A stretch of DNA of 7,196 bases from an uncultured Planctomycetaceae bacterium (GTDB lineage Bacteria > Planctomycetota > Planctomycetia > Pirellulales > Lacipirellulaceae), in NCBI GenBank assembly GCA_937860165.1, contig CALMBE010000133.1, forward strand, positions 1 to 7,196. Reading direction: 5' to 3'. Made by a program: the position numbers and the translations under genes. Of this stretch, positions 1-5,788 are shown piece by piece (the stretch's first letter is position 1; every line of letters starts with the position of its first letter). The notes beneath the pieces are model-generated. The model did not search any database. It worked only from the letters and a program-made list of their open reading frames with translations, and was not told the origin of the DNA.

Positions 1-83
1 CCGTCGTCCAGGCCGTCGAACATTACCTCGTCCACCAACAACTCCCGCCGCTGCCGCCGCCAAAAACTGCTTCAGACGGCTGA
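1..83 (+). CDS. 3' end of an unidentified gene (partial)
   Basis: Reading from base 3, an open frame enters from the left edge and ends at a TGA at 81-83. It gives 26 residues that begin VVQAVEHYLVHQQL, then a proline-rich stretch, and end TASDG. The third codon positions are mostly C or G (GTC, CAG, GCC, CTC, CCG), as in the certain genes of the window, and the other two forward frames read as poor protein. The family cannot be named from so short a tail. The same bases are also open on the minus strand, so this could instead be the start of a leftward gene. If the plus-strand reading is right, this gene converges on the export gene that ends at 262. Confidence 0.42.
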   Translation, partial: VVQAVEHYLVHQQLPPLPPPKTASDG

Positions 84-146
84 AGTGTTACAATTTCCGC
101 AATTTACTCGCGCCTCGCAACGCGAAACTCGCGCCTTTCTTCAACA

Positions 147-181
147 CTGCCGGAACTGCGGAGTACCTTGTTCCGGCCTAC
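147..181 (-). repeat. REP-like palindrome with GTAG head
   Basis: On the minus strand the tetranucleotide GTAG (181-178) is followed at once by an 8-bp perfect stem: GCCGGAAC (177-170) pairs with GTTCCGGC (156-149) across a 13-nt loop. A GTAG head next to a hairpin is the classical layout of REP elements mobilised by REP-associated tyrosine transposases. The element lies between two converging genes, where REP sequences are common, and could also help to end transcription of the export gene, although no T-tract follows. Copy number in the genome cannot be judged from one window. Confidence 0.55.
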
Positions 182-261
182 GACTTTGTGACAGCTTAAA
201 GTTCGGACGATGTTCAGAGTAACACGAGTCTCCGACCCGACCATTTGACCCCCGCAGCCCG

Positions 262-1455
262 CTAGTTCCCCTGTCCGTTAATCGACCGGAAATTGTTGAA
301 ATTGAACTGTCCCAGGGCGAATTGGGGAAACAAGGAGTACAGGCCGCGGGTAAAATACTGGCCGATGACTTCGTCGGTGGCCTGGATGTTGGTCTTGGGA
401 ATGACCACGATGTCGGAATCGTTGAGCCAGATCTCATCGACCGGGGCGGGGCGGCGACCGTAGAGGGCCCCCTTAATGTCGAGCATCGTGGCCATGAGTC
501 GCCAATCTTCTCCCCGTCGGAACACTACAACTTGCCGCAGATTGGCCCCCGTATTCCAGCCACCGGCCAGGGCAATCGCCCCCATCAAGGGGGTCGGTGA
601 GGAAAGCGTAAACTGGCCCGGCCGCGCGACTTCACCCAGCACGTAGATAAACCGTGGTGCGCGTTCTTGCAAAATCGGAGTCACATCCACACCGGGAATG
701 GTGGCGTCGTATCGGGCATCGATTTCTTGTTTGAGCTCTTCGAGAGTTAAGCCATGGGCACAGATCGCCCCTAAACCCGGGATGTACAGCTTGCCGGCCG
801 GAGTAACCGTCAACGTCAATTGCAATCCCCCGATGCCTTGCCGAGCGTCGACCGAGGCGATCAAATCCTGCAACCGAGTATTGACCGCGATGGGTGTCAC
901 GGTGATGGCCGGGACTTTGTAGAATTTCTCATAGCGCTTTTCAAGATGTTCTCGCAAGCCATCGACGGTCATGCGAGCCGCCCGCACTTGTCCCAGAAGG
1001 GGCAAGCTGATCGAGCCATCGGGTTGCACTTCCAACTCTCGGAAGATTCGATCTCCCGAGTTCCCGGCTTCTCCCACCGAAGTGTCTGCGGTAAGCGATT
1101 CGATCCGAATCCTGTCCCCCACCTGCAATTCGTAAGGATGCGATGTTTCTTCGCGGGTCAAACGAAACACGAATGAAATCTGGTCGTCGACGCGGATCCG
1201 ATACTCGTCCACATGCGGAGAACGGGCATGGCCGACATACTCGCCTTGGGCGTACGATTGCCAGTTGATACAGCCTCGGGCGTCCCAGCCGACCTCTCCA
1301 CAACCACCCCCGGCGGTGCCGTCGACACCCCAAATCGGATGCGGAGCGGCCGGGTTAGCGCACTGGGCCCTACACAATTCACTCGACAAAGTGGCCAACA
1401 CCAAGGTGTAGGCCAACATGTAGAATTGGCAAGTTTTCAATCTCGGTAGGTTCAT
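262..1455 (-). CDS. Polysaccharide export protein (Wza-like, PES/SLBB)
   Basis: 397-aa secreted protein of the outer-membrane polysaccharide export family (Wza/KpsD type), which builds the channel for capsule or exopolysaccharide. Residues 1-30 form a signal peptide with a hydrophobic core (about 11-24), probably cut after CRA at 30; the Cys residues nearby do not fit a lipobox. Two strands of the type Y-x-L/I-x-x-D-x-I occur at 85-96 and 108-119. The export module follows, with PDGSISLPLLGQV at 145-157, and a second copy of its core is at 217-261 (AGKLYIPGLGAI). The SLBB-type part is about 269-353 (YVLGEVARPGQF, then DSDIVVIPKT). The end (about 363-386) is rich in aromatic and hydrophobic residues and might be the membrane-spanning segment seen at the C-terminus of Wza. 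ATG start; no Shine-Dalgarno sequence is visible. It lies 49 bp downstream of the TPR lipoprotein gene, probably in one transcript. No polymerase or tyrosine kinase gene lies in the window. Confidence 0.92.
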   Translation of the reverse strand: MNLPRLKTCQFYMLAYTLVLATLSSELCRAQCANPAAPHPIWGVDGTAGGGCGEVGWDARGCINWQSYAQGEYVGHARSPHVDEYRIRVDDQISFVFRLTREETSHPYELQVGDRIRIESLTADTSVGEAGNSGDRIFRELEVQPDGSISLPLLGQVRAARMTVDGLREHLEKRYEKFYKVPAITVTPIAVNTRLQDLIASVDARQGIGGLQLTLTVTPAGKLYIPGLGAICAHGLTLEELKQEIDARYDATIPGVDVTPILQERAPRFIYVLGEVARPGQFTLSSPTPLMGAIALAGGWNTGANLRQVVVFRRGEDWRLMATMLDIKGALYGRRPAPVDEIWLNDSDIVVIPKTNIQATDEVIGQYFTRGLYSLFPQFALGQFNFNNFRSINGQGN

Positions 1456-1504
1456 GGCGGGTAGCTGGGCAAATGGATAGCGGCGAGATTTCGTGAGCGA
1501 GGCA

Positions 1505-2983
1505 TTAGCGAACGACGGTCGGTTGGCTGTGGTTGGCTACGATCTGCTGGTGGGGTGTGAGTTGCTGGTTCGGCATGGCCGACCGCGAGAATTCTTGAGG
1601 TGAAACCCAAGCGACTTGGGCCAGGGCTCCCCGACCTTGCTGGGTCAATCGAGTGGCGTGGGCCCGGCAAAGATTCGCTTCGGCGGGTCTTCCGAGTTCT
1701 TCATGGATGCGAGCTAAATTGCGAAATGCCACGGCGTTGGGTTGCTGCCGGGCCACTTGTTCGAGCAAATAACTCGCGTCGTGAAGGTGCCCCGATTCTG
1801 CCAGCAAGACCCCCAACTCATGTGCCGCCAGATAATTCTGATTGTGGGCCAAGAGTGCCGCTTGTTGATAAGCGACCGCCTGACGAGCTACCAAGCGCTG
1901 TCCCTCGGGATCTTGCGCGTTTAACTGGCTATGCAGTTTTCCAAGCGAATAGAGGGCCATCGATCCCGCAGGTTCACCGGCCGCGGCCACGGCGAGCTTC
2001 AATTGCGCGTAGCGATTGTAGCGGTCAATCATCTGCGCGGGGATTCTCTCGGCAAGATTTTGCTCGCGGGCAACCGGAGTGCGATGCGAATCACAGATCA
2101 CTTCGAGTGCCATTTCCGCTTCGAGCTGAGTTCCCCGGGGAGCGAAGTCCTCGGCTTCTTCCAGGGCTCGCAATCCGGCAGCCAGGCTGGCACTACGAGT
2201 GCGAGTTCCCTCGCGGGCATCTTTGGCCTGGGAAACCACTCGGAGAACTTCGATGAGCTCCTGCCGGGCTGCATAGGCCGCACCTCGTTGTGCGAGCACG
2301 TAGGCCGACGATATTTTTTCGCGGGCCTGCTGATCGAGCCGCGAGTCGGTGAGCGCACCTGTCGAGACTGCCAGTTGATCGCGCTCGATGGTTTGTAAGA
2401 TCTGCCGTTCTTCGATCGAGAGATTGTCGATCGGCGGGGCGAGGATGGCACCCCCTTTTTCGCCGACGGATTCCGTGGCGAGTGTCGGCGATTCGGATTC
2501 ATTTTCCACAGGGCTGGCCTGCGAGGTTTCTGCTGGCGATGTTTCCGTTGTGGTCGCCACGTTTTCCGATGCGGGCGCATCGATGGCTTGTGGTTCGGCG
2601 GGTAGGGCAACCGGTGCCAGTAAGCAACCCAGCGGCTCAACGGGCTCGATGCTTTCGAACTCCAGTTCTATGGGAGGGAACTCGACCAGCTCAGAATCTT
2701 GAACCTCTTCGGCGATCTCAATCGGAGGCGACATCGCTTCTACCGCTGGCAGGGCGATCAGATCGGTGATTTCCGAGAATCCCCAGTAAGGAGACTCTTC
2801 GGTACGGCTAGCGAGAATCACCGTCGCAGGGGGATTTTCGGCAGTCCAAGTTGGTTCGGCCCATTCTCCCTCGAGTTCCAACTCGAGCGCAAGTGGATCC
2901 TGCTGCAAGTCGGTCCCCTTGCTACAACCCGATAGCAGGAGCGCAGAGGCAATCCACAATTTCAAAAACCGAGAGTTGGGCAT
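1505..2983 (-). CDS. TPR-containing lipoprotein
   Basis: 492-aa predicted lipoprotein. The frame stays open to a GTG at 3028, but ATG at 2983 is preferred: it has a good ribosome site 8 nt upstream and gives a textbook lipoprotein signal, with Arg and Lys, a hydrophobic run and LLLSGC with the lipidated Cys at 20. Residues 21 to about 185 are low-complexity and rich in Glu, Pro, Ser and Thr, a likely extended spacer across the periplasm. From about 187 on the protein is helical, with TPR-like helix pairs best seen at about 371-445 (AYQQAALLAHNQNYLAAHELGVLL cut into helices with A/L/G spacing, then NAVAFRNLARIHEELG). The last 45 residues are Gln/Pro-rich. TPRs bind other proteins, so a scaffold role for the export protein encoded 49 bp downstream is a reasonable inference. 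The exact function and family are unknown to me. Confidence 0.88.
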   Translation of the reverse strand: MPNSRFLKLWIASALLLSGCSKGTDLQQDPLALELELEGEWAEPTWTAENPPATVILASRTEESPYWGFSEITDLIALPAVEAMSPPIEIAEEVQDSELVEFPPIELEFESIEPVEPLGCLLAPVALPAEPQAIDAPASENVATTTETSPAETSQASPVENESESPTLATESVGEKGGAILAPPIDNLSIEERQILQTIERDQLAVSTGALTDSRLDQQAREKISSAYVLAQRGAAYAARQELIEVLRVVSQAKDAREGTRTRSASLAAGLRALEEAEDFAPRGTQLEAEMALEVICDSHRTPVAREQNLAERIPAQMIDRYNRYAQLKLAVAAAGEPAGSMALYSLGKLHSQLNAQDPEGQRLVARQAVAYQQAALLAHNQNYLAAHELGVLLAESGHLHDASYLLEQVARQQPNAVAFRNLARIHEELGRPAEANLCRAHATRLTQQGRGALAQVAWVSPQEFSRSAMPNQQLTPHQQIVANHSQPTVVR

Positions 2984-2991
2984 CGGTTCAA

Positions 2992-2999
2992 CCTTCCCT
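2992..2999 (-). promoter_or_regulatory. Ribosome binding site of the TPR lipoprotein gene
   Basis: The minus strand reads AGGGAAGG, then 8 nt, then the ATG at 2983-2981. This spacing and purine content fit a Shine-Dalgarno site. It decides the start in favour of 2983 over the GTG at 3028, which would add 15 residues ahead of the lipoprotein signal. Confidence 0.7.
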
Positions 3000-3097
3000 G
3001 GATGAACGTAGGACCTGCGATTCGCCACCGAAAGAGCACGGCCGCTGTGAGTGATTCGTCAAACCACCACAGTTCCAATCAGCAAAACCCCTACTAC

Positions 3098-3133
3098 CGG
3101 GCTGTGAAGATAATTCCTTCCCACTACAGCCCG
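3098..3133 (-). repeat. Inverted repeat between nuclease and lipoprotein genes
   Basis: CGGGCTGT (3098-3105) and ACAGCCCG (3126-3133) form a perfect 8-bp stem around a 20-nt loop. Inside the loop GAAG (3106-3109) and CTTC (3117-3120) can add a short inner stem. On the minus strand it lies about 55 bp past the stop of the nuclease gene, and a GGGGTTTTG run follows about 10 nt later, so it may end that transcript before the lipoprotein operon. The missing clean T-run keeps this uncertain; it may be just an extragenic palindrome. Confidence 0.45.
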
Positions 3134-3163
3134 CAAAGTCACCCTAAGCCCTACTGCTAGCAC

Positions 3164-3178
3164 GCCGTCGCTCGCGGC
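3164..3178 (-). repeat. Short GC hairpin just past the nuclease stop
   Basis: GCCG (3164-3167) and CGGC (3175-3178) pair around a 7-nt loop, 8 bases beyond the TGA of the nuclease gene. The stem and its flank CGGCTT resemble the hairpin after the recombinase gene at 7161-7172. It may be a transcript-end structure or a member of a small extragenic repeat family. Confidence 0.35.
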
Positions 3179-3185
3179 TTCGCGC

Positions 3186-4148
3186 TCAAAACATCCGCAT
3201 CTGGTAACTCCCCGTCACCGGATGCGCGTTATACCCAGCCGCTCGGAGGTGGGCTACAAAATCTGCAGGCCCGTGCGTGCAATAAATCTCCGAGGCTCCC
3301 ACGCGCTCCACAGTTTCCAGCAGTTGATCGAAATCGGCGTGATCCGAGAGGGGCAACGCATAATCGACACCGTAACGGTATTTTGCACTCTCGTCGATGG
3401 CCCAGCCGGTTACCGCGAAGCTCACTGGATCTCTGATTCCCGAGATGCGAAAGTTTTTCATGCCTTTGGGAAGTGTCACCACGGCATGGCCCGGCTTGAG
3501 TTTGCCGCAAAATTCGGTCACGTTTCCCAGGTCCATGCCGCATTCAAGATACACTTTGCTCACGGCAAAAGTGTCCGGGTGTTGTTGCACCGGAATCCCT
3601 GCCAGGGTCAACAGTCGCGTCACTTCTTGGGCTTTCCCCAGGGCATAGGCGTGGATCACCGGCGTGCGCCCCTCGGCCAGGGTTTGGAGAACCAACTCGA
3701 CCAACTCGGCGATCACTTCCTCGCGGGGAGGGAGCCGATATTTGGGTTTTCCAAACGTGCTTTCCATCACCAGAATATCTGCCCGTGGGAGCTCCGCCGC
3801 TTCGCAGGTAGCCGAAGGACCGAGTTTGAAATCACCAGTAAACAGCAACCGTTTCTTGCCATCGTCGGCCAGCAACATCGCCGATCCCAGGCAATGCCCA
3901 GCTGGATAGGTTGTGAGAGTCAGCGGACCGAATTCTTTCGGCTCACGGTACGGCAACTCCATCGTGCGCCGCAGGGGCCCCAGTCGATGGTTGTAAAGCT
4001 TGCCGGTGGCAGCAGTGCAGAGGGCCATTTCATGGCGGGCGATGTGATCGGCATGGGCGTGGGAAATGAACCCGACCTTTTGCCGCCGGGTGACATCGAG
4101 CGCGAGCCCCGCCTGAGTCAGAAACAGTCCCTCTTGCCAATGAAACAT
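3186..4148 (-). CDS. Metallo-beta-lactamase fold beta-CASP exonuclease
   Basis: 320-aa nucleic-acid hydrolase of the metallo-beta-lactamase superfamily, beta-CASP group (YSH1/CPSF and SNM1 relatives, COG1236-like). Metal ligands are visible: HAHADH at 30-35, His85 in PAGHCLGS and Asp106 in TGDF. Beta-CASP marks follow: Glu129 in MESTFG, His166 in VIHAYALGKAQEV, His270 in LPLSDHADF and the late His292 in CTHG. There is no signal peptide, so it acts in the cytoplasm. Size and motifs such as ESTFG and TGDF resemble the 'DNA ligase-associated exonuclease' family of about 330 aa, usually next to an ATP-dependent ligase and an Lhr helicase; neither partner is in this window. An RNA substrate is equally possible. 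No Shine-Dalgarno sequence precedes the ATG; a TACAAT box lies 6 nt upstream, so the transcript could be nearly leaderless. It is transcribed away from the lipoprotein gene at 4449. Confidence 0.9.
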   Translation of the reverse strand: MFHWQEGLFLTQAGLALDVTRRQKVGFISHAHADHIARHEMALCTAATGKLYNHRLGPLRRTMELPYREPKEFGPLTLTTYPAGHCLGSAMLLADDGKKRLLFTGDFKLGPSATCEAAELPRADILVMESTFGKPKYRLPPREEVIAELVELVLQTLAEGRTPVIHAYALGKAQEVTRLLTLAGIPVQQHPDTFAVSKVYLECGMDLGNVTEFCGKLKPGHAVVTLPKGMKNFRISGIRDPVSFAVTGWAIDESAKYRYGVDYALPLSDHADFDQLLETVERVGASEIYCTHGPADFVAHLRAAGYNAHPVTGSYQMRMF

Positions 4149-4177
4149 GCCAGCATTGTAGCGGAAGTTAAAGGGAA

Positions 4178-4205
4178 AATGCGGAGTTCGGAATGCGGAA
4201 TTTCA
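4178..4205. repeat. Heptanucleotide repeat array A
   Basis: Four consecutive 7-mers: AATGCGG (4178-4184), AGTTCGG (4185-4191), AATGCGG (4192-4198) and the decayed AATTTCA (4199-4205). The 14-base spacing of the two identical units gives a period of 7. It begins 30 bp upstream of the nuclease start, and five G separate it from array B. Confidence 0.55.
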
Positions 4206-4210
4206 GGGGG

Positions 4211-4238
4211 GTCCGTAGTCAGTGGTCCGTGGTCAGTT
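4211..4238 (+). repeat. Heptanucleotide repeat array B (GTCMGTG)
   Basis: Four uninterrupted 7-mers: GTCCGTA, GTCAGTG, GTCCGTG and GTCAGTT, consensus GTC(A/C)GTG. Its consensus GTNNGTG matches the array at 6226-6253 read on the minus strand and, more loosely, the array at 6040-6062. Such arrays recall the heptamer STRR repeats of cyanobacteria. Confidence 0.7.
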
Positions 4239-4248
4239 GGAAATTATT

Positions 4249-4284
4249 CCCCTTCCCCCCTCCCCCTTCCCCCTTCCCCCTTTC
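4249..4284. repeat. Heptanucleotide array C, poly(C)/poly(G) tract
   Basis: Five phased 7-mers with consensus CCCCTTC: CCCCTTC, CCCCCTC, CCCCTTC, CCCCTTC and CCCCTTT, then one more C. The tract is pure pyrimidine on the plus strand. The minus strand therefore holds at least five runs of four or more G parted by one to three A, enough for an intramolecular G-quadruplex. It lies in the divergent intergenic region about 100 bp from the nuclease start and 165 bp from the lipoprotein start, so it could influence either promoter. Confidence 0.75.
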
Positions 4285-4285
4285 C

Positions 4286-4340
4286 AGTCGCTATCACCGC
4301 TGGCACTTTGGCCGAATCCCACTGATTGGGTGTAGCGACT
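4286..4340. repeat. Inverted repeat in the divergent intergenic region
   Basis: AGTCGCTA (4286-4293) and TAGCGACT (4333-4340) are perfect inverted copies. One bulged T later the stem continues with CACC (4295-4298) against GGTG (4329-4332). The loop is 30 nt. It follows array C directly. It may be an extragenic palindromic element or part of a regulatory region; nothing decides between these. Confidence 0.5.
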
Positions 4341-4403
4341 CTGCCGCCTGTGCCGATGATACCGCCAAGGTGCGAGTCTGCCTCGACGGGGGTTTGCGCC
4401 AAG

Positions 4404-4436
4404 CCAATTTGAAAGGGGGGCTGCCTTTCCTATTGG
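4404..4436 (+). promoter_or_regulatory. Leader hairpin upstream of the lipoprotein start
   Basis: CCAAT (4404-4408) pairs with ATTGG (4432-4436), and after a 2x2 internal mismatch GAAAGG (4411-4416) pairs with CCTTTC (4424-4429), with a GGGGCTG loop. It ends 12 nt before the ATG at 4449 and contains the only G-rich, Shine-Dalgarno-like run near the start. If it forms in the mRNA it could affect ribosome access. Function is inferred from position only. Confidence 0.4.
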
Positions 4437-4448
4437 AATCACTCCACC

Positions 4449-5609
4449 ATGCGTGGAATACTTCTCTCACTTCTGCTTTGCGGACTCGTGTCGGCCCTCG
4501 GGGGTTGCAGCCTCGTGCTGCCCGAAATTAGCCACCAACCGGTGATTCGCAATCCGTTTCCCCAGTTGAGCAAGGTGGCTGTCGCACCGTTTTTCAATCA
4601 CAGCGACGAACCGACGGTCGACGGTCGAAATTTCGCGATGGCCTATTATGCGGAGCTGCAAAAGACCGCAGGATTTGAAGTCGTGCCCCTGGGGGTGGTC
4701 GAAGAGGCCATTCTAACCCATCGCATCGAACTTGGTGGTCCGGGCGAAGCGCGGCGATTGGCCCAAATCTTGGGTGTCGATGCCGTGGTGGTCGGGGCGG
4801 TCACCGATTACTCGCCCTATTATCCGCCCCGCTGTGGTTTGCGCGTCGAGTGGTACACAGCCAATCCAGGCTATCACGAAATTCCTGCTGGCTACGGTCT
4901 GCCTTGGCACACGCCCGAGGAAGAATTTATCCCCGACTCGCTCGCCTACGAAGCCAAGATGTCCTTGGCACGCGCGCAGCTGGCAACGCAATCTCCCGAG
5001 TGCGAACAGGTTGCCGAGCCTTTGCCAACATTCCCAGAACAAGAAATGCTCGACACTCCAGAAGAAGCACAACCGGAAGAAATCGCGGAACCAGAAACTG
5101 CCACGCAGGAGTCGCGCCTCGATAGCGTGAACCCGTTGCGACAGATGCAAGCCACCGAAGAATTGCCACCGGGGGACACTGCGGAAGAAGACGCAGAAGA
5201 AGTCACTGAGGACCAACCGTCCGCTGCAATGGATACAGATGTTACGAGCGAACCAATCGCGCCAGGCAATGCGACCACTACCACCGAATCCGTTCCACCA
5301 AACTGGCCCGGCGATGATTGCTTTGCACCTCCGCTACCACAAGCAACGCGCCCTGTCTGCATGCCACACAATGGCCCCGTGTTGACTCACACGCGGATCT
5401 ATCGGGGAACTGATCCAGAGACCACCGACGCATTAAAAAGCTATGTTTACTTTAGAGATGACGTGCGTTTCGGTGGTTGGCAATCTTACCTCCAACGCAG
5501 CGACGACTTCGTTCGCTTCTGCTGTCACATGCACATTTCCGAGATGCTGTCAGCGCGCGGAGGAAGTCGTAAAACCCGTGTGTTGTGGAGATGGCCCGAA
5601 AGCCGATAG
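4449..5609 (+). CDS. Lipoprotein of unknown function, CsgG/LpoB-like N-terminus
   Basis: 386-aa predicted lipoprotein, family not recognised. Residues 1-20 are a lipoprotein signal ending LGGC, lipidated Cys at 20. Block 1 (about 40-137) begins SKVAVAPFFNHSDEP and continues with alternating helices and strands to GVDAVVVGAVTDYSPYYPP; this resembles the N-terminal region of CsgG, LpoB and similar outer-membrane lipoproteins (fold inference only). Residues about 155-305 are an acidic linker rich in Glu, Pro and Thr. Block 2 (about 308-372) reads as a compact conserved-looking unit with YVYFRDDVRFGGW, then RSDDFVRFCCHMHISEML, including a Cys pair at 358-359. Other Cys residues at 129, 185, 291 and 304 could form disulfides. 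The tail ends RVLWRWPESR. ATG start at 4449; no good Shine-Dalgarno site at normal distance. Probably the first gene of a plus-strand set. Confidence 0.85.
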   Translation: MRGILLSLLLCGLVSALGGCSLVLPEISHQPVIRNPFPQLSKVAVAPFFNHSDEPTVDGRNFAMAYYAELQKTAGFEVVPLGVVEEAILTHRIELGGPGEARRLAQILGVDAVVVGAVTDYSPYYPPRCGLRVEWYTANPGYHEIPAGYGLPWHTPEEEFIPDSLAYEAKMSLARAQLATQSPECEQVAEPLPTFPEQEMLDTPEEAQPEEIAEPETATQESRLDSVNPLRQMQATEELPPGDTAEEDAEEVTEDQPSAAMDTDVTSEPIAPGNATTTTESVPPNWPGDDCFAPPLPQATRPVCMPHNGPVLTHTRIYRGTDPETTDALKSYVYFRDDVRFGGWQSYLQRSDDFVRFCCHMHISEMLSARGGSRKTRVLWRWPESR

Positions 5610-5616
5610 AGGCCTT

Positions 5617-5650
5617 TAGGAAACTGTTCTCGCCGGAATGAAGTTTCCTA
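5617..5650 (+). terminator. Inverted repeat just after the lipoprotein gene
   Basis: TAGGAAACT (5617-5625) and AGTTTCCTA (5642-5650) form a perfect 9-bp stem with a 16-nt loop, starting 7 bp after the lipoprotein stop codon. The position suggests a transcript end or an mRNA-stabilising structure. The stem is AT-rich and no T-tract follows, so an intrinsic terminator is not proven. Confidence 0.4.
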
Positions 5651-5652
5651 CC

Positions 5653-5700
5653 GGGCCTCAGGCCCAAATGGATGCACCTGGCAGTAGGCCCGTGCCAAGG
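5653..5700. repeat. Two adjacent hairpins in the intergenic gap
   Basis: GGGCCT (5653-5658) and AGGCCC (5660-5665) are inverted around one base. Next, CCTGGCA (5677-5683) pairs with TGCCAAGG (5693-5700) with one bulged A. CGGGCC (5652-5657) can also pair with GGCCCG (5687-5692), so alternative folds exist. I see no gene in 5610-5788; the open frames there lack coding character. Confidence 0.4.
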
Positions 5701-5788
5701 CAACCACCCCCGCGTTTTTCTCTGCTGCCATGGACCGGCACTTTGGACGCAGAAGTTTCCCCGCGCTGCCGCACGGAGTGTTGCAACA

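Noticed and set aside
106..136. Ten-base direct repeat ACTCGCGCCT (106-115 and 127-136)
   Set aside because: Only two copies 21 bp apart in GC-rich DNA, with no flanking structure or element; could be chance.
1600..2256. Plus-strand open frame (218 aa) opposite the TPR lipoprotein gene
   Set aside because: It is Arg/Pro/Ser-rich antisense reading of a GC-rich gene with no domain or ribosome site; the minus-strand gene has a signal peptide, lipobox and ribosome site.
2984..3028. N-terminal extension of the TPR lipoprotein to the GTG at 3028
   Set aside because: It would put 15 charged residues before a complete lipoprotein signal and ignores the good ribosome site before ATG 2983.
3000..3060. 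TTGACG as -35 box for the TPR lipoprotein operon
   Set aside because: No TATAAT-like hexamer lies at 16-18 bp spacing on the minus strand, so a promoter call is not supported.
4178..4284. CRISPR array
   Set aside because: The repeats are 7-mers without spacers, and no cas gene is present.
3222..4325. Long plus-strand open frame (367 aa) opposite the nuclease gene
   Set aside because: It is antisense to a gene with complete catalytic motifs, has no recognisable domain, and its last part only translates the heptad arrays.
4713..5216. Minus-strand open frame (167 aa) inside the orphan lipoprotein gene
   Set aside because: It is an antisense shadow over the acidic linker, with Phe/Arg-rich composition that follows from complementing Glu codons.
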